A stretch of DNA of 64,000 bases from the NCBI RefSeq assembly GCF_036320965.1, contig NC_092235.1:26573476-26637475 (forward strand), in the 5' to 3' direction. This DNA comes from Panulirus ornatus (Eukaryota > Arthropoda > Malacostraca > Decapoda > Palinuridae). The notes below the pieces were generated by a model. The model saw only the letters and a list, made by a program, of their open reading frames with translations. It did not search any database and was not told the origin of the DNA. A program made the translations under genes and the position numbers. Positions 46,946-58,090 of the stretch are shown here, one piece after another. Numbering within the stretch: position 1 is the stretch's first letter; each line of letters opens with the position of its first letter.

Positions 46946-47749
46946 TGGACTCGGGCGTTACGGTTTCAGTAAATTGAAAGTTAATTAGTTCATTATTGTA
47001 ATTACTACTGTATCTTATTGTCATCCAAAAGTGTCATAGATATACCTTTTGCAAATTGAACCTCGAGTTTTCAATCATTCGGTTTTGCTTAGGATGTGGA
47101 GTAACGTATGGCTAGCTTGAAAGATAGTTACTTCCCCACAGCGCTGTACTGTGAATATTACGTTTAAGTGTTTCGTCAGTGCACTGGTAATTGCAGAAAG
47201 GAAGGTAGTGCATACGCCATACTGTTAGAAGATACATAGTTAAGAAGTAACGAGGGGGCGAGCGTAAAATGGGAGACTCAGCCTGTGGCAACATCGGTGA
47301 CATTTCCTCCCGCCCGACACATCACCGTGACTGAACGTGTGCCAGATCATCCATCTCCCGTCCTGCTACAAGCTTTTCCGCTCTCTCTCTCACGCACCTC
47401 ATCCCACATCTGCACCATTAGTAATACAGATATATGAGCAGGGAAGCCACATTAGCACTTTGGGATTTACACCTATGACTTTTGTTTTAACCTGGGTGGG
47501 AAGTTTGGCACAGCAGCACTTAGTGTCTCGTTATGCGCTTGTTATATGTGTCATCGGTTACACTGGGTGCTGAGTAGAGAAATACTCTGATGTGGTGAAG
47601 CTGTGATGCTTTCTCTCCCCTGGGCTGGGTGGAGGTTGCTATCCTGGACGAATGGGTTTGGGGCGTGTTTGCTTGGCTTGGTGAGGGTGTGTCTGTCTGG
47701 AGGTGGTGAGAGGCTACTTACTGTCTAGTGTGGAAAGGCGTGTTTGCAG

Positions 47750-48200
47750 TATCGGGGTGTCTGCAGTCTGGCGGTATTGTTAGGATGTTTAGGCTGCATT
47801 TGCTGCTTGGGGAAAATGAAATGTTTATGCCATTTCTTTTTCTCGTCGTAGGGTGGGATGTAAACACTTTCATAGACTGGTTATGAATGTTTGCTGCCTT
47901 TCTGGTATACGGTGAAGGGCCGAGTGTCGGCTTTCATGGGGTAGGATGAGAGTAATATCTTCGTGAGATAGAATTGTGGTGTTCATTTTCTTGGGGTAGG
48001 ATGTGTCTGCTTTTTAGGGGACAAGATGTAGGGCGGAATCTTCTTTTGTTGGATAGAATGGACATGTTTGCCTCTTGAGTAGGGTGTGGCGTGTGCATGC
48101 CTGGAGTGGGATTAGGGAGTCTGCTTTTTCGGGGGTAGAATGGTCGTTTTTCTTAAGGGATTAAGAATGGGAGGGGGGTTCTTTCTCGTGTTTGTGATGG
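47750..48200 (+). repeat. Degenerate array with TTGGGGTAGGATG
   Basis: About ten diverged units of 35-50 bases with GGGGTAGGATG, TGTTTGCCT and TTTTAGGGG words. Confidence 0.5.
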
Positions 48201-49314
48201 TTACTTTCTGTTAGTGAGATGGTGTATCTACTCCTCCATGGGGTGGGGGATGGAGGTGTTGTCGGGGGGGGGGGGGGTCCTCTCAGTGGAGGGCAGCCTC
48301 TCTTCTTGAGGAAGTGTGTGTGTGTGTGTGTGTATCTGTCCTGTTTGTTTGTCTGTGTACTCATGTTTTGTGTATGCATGCATGCTGTAACCCGAATCAG
48401 TTATTATTTTCAGTCATTAATCAATTTTCATGGCTGTAACTTCAGCAGTAGAGGCAGTGATTATAATCATAGTTCTCCCATGCACCTAGTGAAGGGGGGT
48501 GTCAGTAAAACAAATTTTTCCCTTTACGCTTCTCAAGTGATGGAAAACTCACTATTCTCTTTAGCTGATTTTGTTTATGTAAAATAGGCCCACTCTTCAG
48601 GCAAAGATGGGGATGTTTTAGTTTTACATAAATTCACAAATAGCGTGAGTGACTATTCTTTTTTTTTTTTTAACGACAAGGCAGGTAGGTAATAAGCCCC
48701 AATCAAGACGATCTTGGATGAAAGTATAAAGTTAAGGGGAAAGTCGAAATAAATCAGGCCTCCTCAAGCGTATTTAGATTTGACTCCTACAGGAAGAAAG
48801 GTTTATGTGGAGGGAAAGACAAATGGAGGAAGAGAATTCCACAGCTCATCTGATGAAGGAAAGTAGATGTCATAACAGCCAGTCCTTGAGTGGCTGGTCT
48901 CCACACACAAGCTGTGGGAAGCAGCAGCCGAACCATGCTACGGTTCCAAGCCTCGAGGGTTGGCACACAGGTAACAACATTGGCCAAAATGATACTTATA
49001 GAGTAGAGAAACAGCAGCTACATCAAAGCGCACAGAAAAGGAAGGTTGGAGAAAGGTGATCCTAAGGAGAATAAATGAAACAATAGGCTATTGATTCCAC
49101 TCTAGTTATTAGAGAGGTGGAGGGTGAACCACCCCAAAATGTTTGAGCTGTATTCCATACAAGAGTAAGTATAACTGCTGTAGGTGTGGAACAGCTGCTC
49201 ACTTTGGTTATGTATGTTTCTGCTGTATGAAAAGATGGAATTTGTTACATTGTTAGATTATGCCCATAAGTAGAATTCGTGATGCTGACTTTTTAAGTTT
49301 TGCTTGCAGTATTC

Positions 49315-49317
<3 letters not shown>

Positions 49318-49383
<66 letters not shown>
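49318..49383. repeat. (AT)n microsatellite before SINE
   Basis: About 32 AT units, ending just before the SINE at 49395. Confidence 0.97.
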
Positions 49384-49385
<2 letters not shown>

Positions 49386-49394
49386 CGCTGGGGT

Positions 49395-49621
49395 TAGGGG
49401 AGAAAGAATACTTCCCACGTATTCCCTGCCTGTCGGAGAAGGCGACTAAAACGGGAGGGAGCGGGTGGCTGGAAATCCTCCCCTCTCGTTTTTTTTTTTT
49501 TTCTTTTCTTTAATTTTCCAAAAGATGGAACAGAGAAGGGGGCCAGGTGAGGATATTCCCTCTAAGGCCCAGTCCTCTGTTCTTAACGCTACCTCGCTAA
49601 TGCGGGAAATGGCGAATAGTA

Positions 49622-49622
<1 letters not shown>
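49395..49622 (+). mobile_element. SINE copy with alternative 5' part
   Basis: The 5' part reads GAAAGAATACTTCCCACGTA, then GAAGGCGACTAAAACGGGAG and a poly-T run. It shares the body GGGCCAGGTGAGGATATTCC and tail CGCTACCTCGCTAATGCGGG with the SINE at 31385 but has no tRNA head. (AT)n arrays abut both ends. Confidence 0.82.

Positions 49623-49624
<2 letters not shown>

Positions 49625-49685
<61 letters not shown>
49625..49685. repeat. (AT)n microsatellite between SINE and LINE
   Basis: About 30 AT units filling the gap between a SINE tail and a truncated LINE start. Confidence 0.97.
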
Positions 49686-49688
<3 letters not shown>

Positions 49689-50552
49689 GTTCCAACAATG
49701 TTGTATGGTTGCGAGGCATGGGCTATGGATGAAGTTGTGCGCAGGAGGGTGGATGTGCTGGAAATGAGATGTTTGAGGACAATGTGTGGTGTCAGGTGGT
49801 TTGATCGAGTAAGTGATATAAGGGTAAGAGAGATGTGTGGAAATAAAAAGAGCGTGGTTGAAAGAGCAGGAGAGGGTGTTTTGAAATGGTTTGGGCACAT
49901 GGAGAGAATGAGTGAGTAAAGATTGACCAAGAGGATATATGTGTCGGAGGTGGAGGGAACGAGGAGGAGTAGGAGACCAAATTGGAGGTGGAAAGATGGG
50001 GTGAAAAAGATTTTGTGTGATCGGGGCCTAAACATGCAGGAGGGTGAAAGGCTGGCAAGGAATAGAGTGAATTGGATCGATGTGGTATACCGGGGTTGAC
50101 GTGCTGTCAGTGGATTGAATCAGGGCATGTGAAGCGTCTGGGGTAAACCATGGGAAGTTGTGTGGGTCCTGGGTGTGGAAAGGGAGCTGTGGTTTTGGGC
50201 ATTATTGCATGACAGCTAGAGACTGAGTGTTAACGAATGGGGTCTTTGTTGTCTTTTCCTAGTGCTACCTCGCACACATGAGGGGGGAGGGGGATGGTAT
50301 TCCATGTGTGGCAAGGTGGCGATGGGAATGAATAAAGGCAGACAGTGTGAATTGTGTGCATGGGTATATATGTATGTGTCTGTGTGTGTATATATATGTG
50401 TACATTGAGATGTATAGGTATGTATGTTTGCGTGTGTGGACGTGTATGTATATACATTGTGTATGGGGATGGGTTGGGCCATTTCTTTCGTCTGTTTCCT
50501 TGCGCGACCTCGCAAACGCGGAAGACAGCGACAAAGCAAAATAAATAAATAA

Positions 50553-50556
<4 letters not shown>
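49686..50556 (+). mobile_element. 5'-truncated LINE copy, same family
   Basis: The copy begins inside the RT C-terminal region (VVPTMLYGCEAWAMD) directly after an (AT)n array. The frame has a stop at 49917-49919, where related copies have a Glu codon, then continues (RLTKRIYVSEVEGTR) to about 50099. A 3' UTR of about 440 bases follows, ending in the tail GCGACAAAGCAAAATAAATA and a short AAAT repeat. This copy has the long form of the 3' UTR. Confidence 0.85.

Positions 50557-50613
<57 letters not shown>
50556..50613. repeat. (AT)n microsatellite between two LINE tails
   Basis: About 28 AT units followed by a T run, between a sense LINE tail and an antisense LINE tail. Confidence 0.97.
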
Positions 50614-50622
<9 letters not shown>

Positions 50623-50627
50623 TTTTT

Positions 50628-51011
50628 ATACTTTGTCGCTGTCTCCCGCGTTTGCGAGGTAGCGCAAGGAAACAGACGAAAGAAATGGCCCAACCCCCCC
50701 CCCCCCCATACACATGTACATACACACGTCCACACACGCAAATATACATACCTACACAGCTTTCCATGGTTTACCCCAGACGCTTCACATGCCTTGCTTC
50801 AATCCACTGACAGCACGTCAACCCCTGTATACCACATGACTCCAATTCACTCTATTTCTTGCCCTCCTTTCACCCTCCTGCATGTTCAGGCCCCGATCAC
50901 ACAAAATCTTTTTCACTCCATCTTTCCACCTCCAATTTGGTCTCCCTCTTCTCCTCGTTCCCTCCACCTCCGACACATATATCCTCTTGGTCAATCTCTC
51001 CTCACTCATTC
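50628..51011 (-). mobile_element. 5'-truncated LINE copy, short 3' UTR form
   Basis: Antisense LINE tail (CTTTGTCGCTGTCTCCCGCG) at 50631, UTR, then the end of the RT frame to about 51011. Relative to the copy at 49686-50556 the 3' UTR lacks about 250 bases between TACATACCTAC and CAGCTTTCCATGG. The copy at 51283 shares the same deletion. A C-run of about 15 lies at 50695-50708. Confidence 0.82.
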
Positions 51012-51028
51012 ATATATATATATATAAA

Positions 51029-51205
51029 GAATACTTCCCACGTATTCCCTGTGTATCATAGAAGGTGACTAAAAAGGGAGGGAGTGGGGCCTGGAAATCC
51101 TCCCCTCTCGTTTTTAATTTTCCAAAAGAAGGAACAGAGAAGGGGGCCAAGTGAAGTTATTCCCTCAACGGCTCAGTCCTCTGAAATGGCGAATATGTAT
51201 GGGGG
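51029..51205 (+). mobile_element. SINE copy, tail partly deleted
   Basis: Matches the copy at 49395 from AAGAATACTTCCCACGTATT to GGCTCAGTCCTCTG, then jumps to GAAATGGCGAATATG. About 28 tail bases (TTCTTAACGCTACCTCGC region) are missing. An (AT)n array and an antisense LINE tail follow. Confidence 0.78.
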
Positions 51206-51211
51206 AAAGAA

Positions 51212-51283
<72 letters not shown>
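51212..51283. repeat. (AT)n microsatellite between SINE and LINE tail
   Basis: About 35 AT units between the SINE at 51029 and the antisense LINE tail at 51283. Confidence 0.97.
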
Positions 51284-51288
<5 letters not shown>

Positions 51289-52753
51289 TTTGTCACTGTC
51301 TCCCGCGTTTGTGAGGTAGCGCAAGGAAACAGACGAAAGAAATGGCCCAACCCACCCCTATACACATGTATATACATATGTCCACACACGCAAATATACA
51401 TACCTACACAGCTTTCCATGGTTCACCCCAGACGCTTCACATGCCCTGATTCAATCCACTGACAGCACGTCAACCCCGGTATACCACATCGATCCAATTC
51501 ACTCTACTCCTTGCCCTCCTTTCACCCTCCTGCATGTTTAGGCCCCGATCACACAAAATCTTTTTCACTCCATCTTTCCACCTCCAGTTTGGTCTCCCAG
51601 TTCCTCTCGTTCCCTCCACCTCCGACACATATATCCTCTTAGTCAATCTTTCCTCACTCATTCTCTCCATGTGCCCAAACCATTTCAAAACACCCTCTTC
51701 TGCTCTCTCAACCACGCTCTTTTTATTTCCACACATCTCTCTTACTCTTACGTTACTTACTCGATCAAACCACCTCACACCACACATTGTCCTCAAACAT
51801 CTCATTTCCAGCACATCCATCCTCTTGTGCACAACTCTATCCATAGCCCACGCCTCGTAACCATACAACACTGTTGGAACCACTATTCCTTCAAACATAC
51901 CCATTTTTGCTTTCCGAGATAATGTTCTCGACTTCCACACATTCTTCAAGGCTCCCAGGATTTTCGCCCCCTCCCCCACCCTAAGATCCAATTCCGCTTC
52001 CATGGTTCCATCCGCTGCCAGATCCACTCCCAGATATCTAAAACACTTTACTTCCTCCAGTTTTTCTCCATTCAAACTTACCTCCCAATTGACTTGACCC
52101 TCAACCCTACTGTACCTAATAACCTTGCTCTTATTCACATTTACTGTTAACTTTCTTCTTTCACACACTTTACCAAACTCAGTCACCAGCTTCTGCAGTT
52201 TCTCACATGAATCAGCCACCAGCGCTGTATCATCAGCGAACAACAACTGACTCACTTCCCAAGCTCTCTCATCCACAACAGACTTCATACTTGCCCCTCT
52301 TTCCAAAACTCTTGCATTCACCTCCCTAACAACCCCATCCATAAACAAATTAAACAACCATGGAGACATCACACACCCCTGCCGCAAACCTACATTCACC
52401 GAGAACCAATCACTTTCCTCTCTTCCTACACGTACACATGCCTCACATCCTCGATAAAAACTTTTCACTGCTTCTAACAACTTGCCTCCCATACCATATA
52501 TTCTTAATACCTTCCACAGAGCATCTCTATCAACTCTATCATATGCCTTCTCCAGATCCATAAATGCTACATACAAATCCATTTGCTTTTCTAAGTATTT
52601 CTCACATACATTCTTCAAAGCAAACACCTGATCCACACATCCTCTACCACTTCTGAAACCACACTGCTCTTCCCCAATCTGATGCTATGTACATGCCTTC
52701 ACCCTCTCAATCAATACCCTCCCATATAATTTACCAGGAATACTCAACAAACT
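51283..52753 (-). mobile_element. Non-LTR retrotransposon, 3' portion with reverse transcriptase
   Basis: A 388-codon frame (52636-51470) reads through the central and C-terminal part of an APE-type LINE reverse transcriptase. Motifs include FMDLEKAYDRV (residues 25-35), RQGCVMSP (85-92) and the catalytic FADD box (133-136), then a conserved C-terminal region with WFGHMERM. Upstream the frame extends through GKLYGRVLIERV but is broken by a TAG near 52688. The 3' UTR and a tail with CTTTGTCACTGTCTCCCGCG in antisense end against an (AT)n array at 51283. The clade is probably RTE-like or related; I cannot settle it by eye. The 5' remainder is joined in inverted orientation at 52754-53687. Confidence 0.9.
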
Positions 52754-52755
52754 AA

Positions 52756-53687
52756 GGCTAAGGTGAAGATTTGTATGGGTTTTCAGAAAAGAAGAGTGAA
52801 TGTTGGGGTGAAGAGGGTGGTGAGAGTAAGTGAGCTTGGGAAGGAGACTTGTGTGAGGAAGTACCAGGTGAGACTGAGCATGGAATGGAAAAAGGTGAGA
52901 ACAATGGAAGTAAGGGGAGTGGGGGAGGAATGGGATGTATTTAGGGAATCAGTGATGGATTGCGCAAAAGATGCTTGTGGCATGAGAAGAGTGGGAGGTG
53001 GGTTGATTAGAAAGGGTAGTGAGTGGTGGGATAAAGAAGTAAGATTATTAGTGAAAGAGAAGAGAGGCATTTGGACGATTTTTGCAGGGAAAAAATGCAA
53101 TTGAGTGGGAGATGTATAAAAGAAAGAGACAGGAGGTAAAGAGAAAGGTGCAAGAGGTGAAAAAGAGGGCAAATGAGAGTTGGGGTGAGAGAGTATCATT
53201 AAATTTTAGGGAGAATAAAAAGATGTTCTGGAAGGAGGTAAATAAAGTGCGTAAGACAAGGGAGCAAATGGGAACTTCAGTGAAGGGCGCCAATGGGGAG
53301 GTGATAACAAGTAGTGGTGATGTGAGAAGGAGATGGAGTGAGTATTTTGAAGGTTTGTTGAATGTGTTTGATGATAGAGTGGCAGATATAGGGTGTTTTG
53401 GTCGAGATGGTGTGCAAAGTGAGAGGGTTAGGGAAAATGATTTGGTAAACAGAGAAGAGGTAGTAAAAGCTTTGTGGAAGATGAAAGCCGGCAAGGCAGC
53501 AGGTTTGGATGGTATTGCAGTGGAATTTATTAAAAAAGGGGTTGACTGTATTATTGACTGGTTGGTAAGGTTATTTAATGTATGTATGACTCATGGTGAG
53601 GTGCCTGAGGATTGGCGGAATGCGTGCATAGTGCCATTGTACAAAGGCAAAGGGGATAAGAGTGAGTGCTCAAATTACAGAGGTATA
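52756..53687 (+). mobile_element. Inverted 5' portion of the same LINE
   Basis: The plus strand encodes the linker between endonuclease and reverse transcriptase, then the N-terminal RT motifs AGKAAGLDGIAVEFI, VPEDWRNACIVPLYKGKGD and ECSNYRGI. A frameshift in an A-run near 53090 separates two frames (52763-53104 and 53082 onward). The element stops exactly at GGTATA at 53687. The next residues of the LINE (SLLSIPGK) begin the opposite-strand piece at 52753. The two pieces are therefore adjacent parts of one element placed head to head. Confidence 0.88.
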
Positions 53688-53810
53688 TATATATATATTT
53701 CATTTTCATACTTGTTAGCTATTCCCATGCTAGTGAAGTTGCACTGGGAAGAGATAAAGAAAGGCTTCATTCACTCACCTCCATTTTGCAGCTTTTTCAT
53801 GCAGTGAACT

Positions 53811-53870
53811 GAAGCCACAGCCCCCTATCTACAGCCAGACTGCTCAAACCTTTTCATGGCTTCCTATCTA
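53811..53870 (-). mobile_element. Short antisense LINE 3' UTR remnant
   Basis: GAAGCCACAGCCCCCTATCT followed by CCTTTTCATGGCTTCC resembles the antisense UTR segment also seen at 57470-57520. It ends in the CTAT/CT microsatellite. Confidence 0.4.
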
Positions 53871-53901
53871 TCTATCTCCTCTCTCTCTCTCTCTCTCTCT
53901 C

Positions 53902-53936
<35 letters not shown>
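53864..53936. repeat. (CTAT)n-(CT)n-(TAGA)n microsatellite
   Basis: CTAT units, then CT, then TAGA units; the outer blocks are complementary and could pair. Confidence 0.96.
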
Positions 53937-54104
53937 GTGTTACTGGACTCTGTGAGCTTGGGGTTATACCATGGGTGAAAAGTTACCTATGGTAAGGCCG
54001 TATCATTGCAAGCTGATGAAACAAAGTAATCTTGTCAAAGAACTTTTCGTTAGTGGTCCTTCCTGTCCTAAATGTATAGCAACCTTGAAGCATTTTTTCC
54101 CGAT

Positions 54105-54126
54105 TATTATTATTATTATTATTATT
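54105..54126. repeat. (ATT)n microsatellite
   Basis: About seven ATT units, 70 bases upstream of the acceptor at 54196. Confidence 0.95.
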
Positions 54127-54196
54127 GTTCTGTAAAACTTTTGCTATTGAACTTAGTTATTGTCTGGGTTGTAACATTTAGTTTTATCCATGACAG

Positions 54197-55885
54197 GAGT
54201 TGCAGCACGAGGTGACGTCACTTTTGGAATTCCGGGACAATGTGCTACGCACATTTCCTCATCTACAAACCCGAGCATACCACTCCCTCACACCTCCCCA
54301 CACCAATGACCCACCTTCTGCCCAGGCCTCCCAGCCTTCACCGGCTGTTCCCACTACAAGGGGGGAGTCTTCCCCCAGCAAATCATCCCATGCCTCCCAC
54401 CACATGACCTCTGGTGACAGTGGGAGGCAGCAACGTCCCATAACATCTGCAGGTGGGGTGACCACTACTGGTGGCAGTGGGAACAGCAGTAGCAGCAGTA
54501 GTACTGGAGGCAAGTCTCTTAGTGAGACTCACAGTAGCTCCGCAGTGGCAGACTCAGGCTTCAGCACAGACAAAGCTGGTGGCAGCATGGGCAAAAGCTC
54601 ATCTTCCTCTGCTGGCGATCATCTGTCTGGTGTGGAAGAACATCGCTGGACCTCAGTGGAGCCTGAACTTCCTCTAGGTTCGGCTGAAGATGAACTGTGG
54701 CAGTTACTTGATGTCATTCAAAGAAAGGGAACTCGATTAAGAAATGAACTAGAACGAGCAGAACGTATGGAGCGAGAAAGAATCAGCCAACAGCCTCCAG
54801 CAGGGAGCTCTGCATCAGACCCTTTAACATCACCCCGACCACACCCTGCATATCAGGATTTTTGGCCACATTCTCTGCCTGGGCCCATAGGACACTACCA
54901 TTCTCGTAGTGACATACTACCACCACCACCTCCACCTCCAACTGTTGGCATGGCAATGGAGTCTGAAGCATGGGTAGCTGTAGACCGCCTACGCCAGGAC
55001 CGTCAATATCTGGTTGGCAGAGTAAGTTGGGCTGAAGCAGAAGCTGCTGTGTCCCATCAGCGTCTGCTTGATTTGCATGGGCAACTCTTAGCATTAGCAA
55101 GTGATAAAAGGCGTCTTGAAGATCAGGTTAGGGCCCTCAGGCTCGATCAGCGGCTTGACCCTCGAGGAGATTCTAGGGGTGACTTTAGGAATGACCTGAA
55201 CTTGCAGTTTGTAAAAACTAATGGTGTGCGACGTGATGGTCCTTCATCAACAGGGGGGATTGTTCACTCAGTGATGGGGGGTGTAAACACTGTCCACATT
55301 GTAAGTGACAGCACCACCACTGCTACCACCACCACCACCACAAGTTCAACGAAACCTCGTCGTGTGCCTCCTTCAGTGACAGTTTGTGTTGCTGGTGGAG
55401 ATGGTGGTGAAGAGTCTCATACTGTTGGGGGACCTGGTAGATGTAGGGTGCTTCGTAGTGCATCTAGTGTACGCATTAATAATGACAGGGATGTTGTCCT
55501 GCCAAGGGTTCTTAAAGTACCAATTCGGGATCGGACTCAGCGGCATTCAAACAAAGACTCAAATACAGCTTCCAATCTGAAGGATAATGGTGTAAAAGAT
55601 CATAACTTGAGCCCTACTAGTGATGACTTGAACATCAAAGACTCTACCTTTTCTTCCTCTGCTGCATCTGCTGCCAGTGAGAGCAAGAAGGGAAGTGATC
55701 GAGTCGTAATTGAGAGAGAACGAAGAGCTGGCAAGGCAGATGGTGGTTTTAGCATGCCTGTAAGTCTTCTGAAAGGTGCACGCATAAAGGTTCAACCTAA
55801 TAAACAACGCATCTCTGCTATATTGAGGGAAAAAGATGTATTGGAACTCCAACGTCAACTTCTTACCACTGTGATGGAAACTGAG
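54197..55885 (+). CDS. Large internal exon: coiled-coil, Ser/Pro-rich protein
   Basis: The exon follows TCCATGACAG at 54187-54196 and ends at GAAACTGAG|GTAGGG. It is 563 codons, phase 0 at both ends, and the frame runs only a few codons past the donor. Residues 1-24 (starting ELQHEVTSLLEFRDNV) look helical. Residues 30-150 are low-complexity Ser/Gly/Pro, with a DSGFST tract near 119-124 that resembles a beta-TrCP phosphodegron. Residues 164-197 (starting DELWQLLDVIQRKGTRL) and about 256-318 are predicted by eye to be coiled coils. They flank seven consecutive prolines at 242-248, a possible SH3 or EVH1 ligand. A third helix (EKDVLELQRQLLTTVMETE) ends the exon and runs into the next one. The middle is disordered with Thr and His runs. 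A scaffold or cytoskeletal adaptor is likely, but no family is recognised. The frame is also open at TTG 54200, which is not a real start. Confidence 0.9.
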
Positions 55886-56660
55886 GTAGGGTAATGCTTT
55901 GTTTTTGTAGATATCATATCATTATTTTTTGTTCAGGGACTTCCTGTTTAATCTTGAGTCACATTAGAAAATTGTTTGTTTCCAGTGTAAAACTTACATT
56001 ATCTGAGTTTTCTGCTAATAAATGAGTTGAAGTTGGAGGAAGACAAAGTGTAGTTTGGACTGGAAGAGGGATTTTAAGGAAGCTGCACAGTGTATCCTCC
56101 CAATTCCATGTCAGTTTGTGTTCAAAGGTGTCAGGATTGGTATACGTTACAGATTTTTGCAATAAAACCCACATCCTTCCAAACTTAACTACATCTTCCC
56201 AAACAAGGACTATCAAGGTCCAGGTTTTGACTGTATTTTCAGATTTTAAGTGGAAGTTTTGCACCATTAACCACATCACTTGGAGAAAGTGTCCACATCC
56301 TAGAATGTCATCTGTTTTTCTCCTGTAACTTGGACAAATCCTGGGTGCTTCAGGATTTTCAGATTGGCCAGTGTCTGGAGGATCCAGCATTCAGAGTGTC
56401 TTACAGATGAAAGGGAAGGCCAAGGAGGGCATACCCCTTTTACTAGCACTTTACATTTAGGGGGATGGTATAAGGTATGGATGTGTAAATTCATGTTGAA
56501 TGGTTAGACTGCAAGATTAGGGAAAACAGATATATATTTGTGTTTATGCTCCTGTAAGTAAAAAAAAATGAATATTGATGTGGCTAAAATGAAAAAGCCA
56601 TACTGTGGCCACCCCCTGAAGGAGTTCCCAGGGAGAATGTGCACCAGAGATACAGATATG

Positions 56661-57176
56661 ATGTGTGGAAGGAGAGAACATTATCTTGGAGAGCAAAAAT
56701 GGGTGTTTGATGGAATAGTAGTTTCAACAATATTGTATGGTTGTAAGGCATGGGCTATGAGTAGGGTTCTGTGGAGGAGGGTGAATGTGTTGGAAATGAA
56801 ATGTTTGAGGACAGTATGTAGTGTGAGATGGTTTTATCGAGTAAGTAATTAAAGGGTAAGAGAGATGTGCGGAAGTAAAAAGGGTGTGATTGATAGAGCA
56901 GAAGAGGGTGTGTGGAATTGGTTTGGACATATGGAGAATGAGTGAGGAAAGATTGACAAAGAGGATATATGTGTCAGAGGTGGAGGGAACAAGAAGGGAG
57001 AGACCAAATTGGAGGTGGAAGGATGGAGTGAAAAAGAGTTTTAGCAATTGGGGCCTGAACATACAGGAGGGTGAGAGGTGTGCGAAGAATAGAGTGAATT
57101 GGAACAATGTGGTATGCCAGGGTCAACATGTGGTCGCTGGACTGAATCAGGGCATGTGAAACGTCTGGGGTAAACT
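56661..57176 (+). mobile_element. LINE fragment, sense, degraded RT C-terminus
   Basis: Sequence from VWKERTLSW and DGIVVSTILYGCKAWAMS through the RT C-terminal region and the first part of the 3' UTR (to GTCTGGGGTAAAC). It has an in-frame stop at 56850 and several frameshifts. It joins an antisense piece of the same family at 57177. Confidence 0.8.
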
Positions 57177-57640
57177 AGATGTCTAAAACACTTCTTTTCC
57201 TCCAATTTTTCTCCATTTAAACTTACTTCCCAGTTAACTTGTCCCTCATCCCTCCTGAACCTAATAACCTTGCTCTTATTCACTTTTACCATCAACTTTC
57301 ACACACTTTTCCAAACTCAGTCACCCACTTCTGCAGTTTCTCATTTGAATCAATCACCAGAGCGGTATCATCGGCAAACAACAACTGACTCACCTCCCAG
57401 GCCCTCTTATCCCCAACAGACTGCATACTTGCCCCTCTTTCCAAAACTAGCACTTACCTCCCTAACCGAAACCACAGCCCCCTATCCACTTCCAGGCCCC
57501 ACAGACCTTTCCATGGTTTACCCCAGACGATTCACATGCCCTGGTTCACTCCATTAACAGCACATTGACCCTGATATACCACATTGTTCCAATTCATTCT
57601 ATTCCTTGCACACCTCTCACCCTCCTGTATGTTTAGAGAG
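57177..57640 (-). mobile_element. LINE fragment, antisense, internally rearranged
   Basis: In the minus sense, 57470-57177 carries the FADDTALV catalytic region and the following part of the RT. 57640-57475 carries the downstream C-terminus and 3' UTR start, so the two parts are in the wrong order. With the sense piece at 56661 the locus holds three shuffled segments. The 3' UTR starts of the two orientations form an inverted repeat of about 90 bases (about 57085-57175 and 57515-57605). Confidence 0.72.
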
Positions 57641-57958
57641 ATAGTGATAGATATACATTGATATATGTGCTGTAGACACTACCCATGTCTTCTACATTAC
57701 AAAGACTGATTCATTATATGACAAGACCTGTTGTGTCTTAGATGCAAGTTCTATATTAGCAGTGTTGAATATTTATTCCTTAGTTGTCCTGCACTCAACT
57801 CACACAGACATACATACAGCATGACCACACTTCATTTGGTTCAGCCTAATGGATGTGATGATCTTCCTGGCACTGTGGGAGCCCAATGGAAGGGGATCCA
57901 TGGGTAGGAAAGTAACTTTATATATATTCATCTAATGGAATTGATCCTTTTTGGGCAG

Positions 57959-58090
57959 GTTCTGAGGAAGCAGATTGAAACTGCTACTGAAGAGTGGGTA
58001 AACAAAACTGCTGAGTGGGAAACTGAACGTAGACTCTCCCACTCCACCATCATGGCTTTGCGAGAAGATAATTTATGCATGAAGAGCCAA
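57959..58090 (+). CDS. Coiled-coil exon of the same gene (44 codons)
   Basis: The acceptor is CCTTTTTGGGCAG at 57946-57958 and the donor is GAGCCAA|GTAAGT at 58091. It is 132 bases, phase 0 at both ends. It encodes VLRKQIETATEEWVNKTAEW and continues with charged helical sequence to REDNLCMKSQ. The heptad pattern extends from the end of the 54197 exon, so the two exons together make one longer coiled coil of roughly 65 residues. The short length, phase symmetry and consensus splice sites make this a confident exon. It could be skipped without breaking the frame. Confidence 0.9.

Larger units (their letters stand above)
55886..57958 (+). other. Intron, 2.07 kb, phase 0
   Basis: This intron separates the 563-codon exon from the 44-codon coiled-coil exon. 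The first 770 bases (to about 56660) are AT-rich and show nothing definite. From 56661 to 57640 it is filled by a scrambled LINE copy. The last 300 bases look like ordinary intron ending in a TTTTTGGGCAG acceptor. Confidence 0.8.

Noticed and set aside
54259..54513. Minus-strand open frame within the large exon
   Set aside because: Shadow of the real plus-strand coding sequence.
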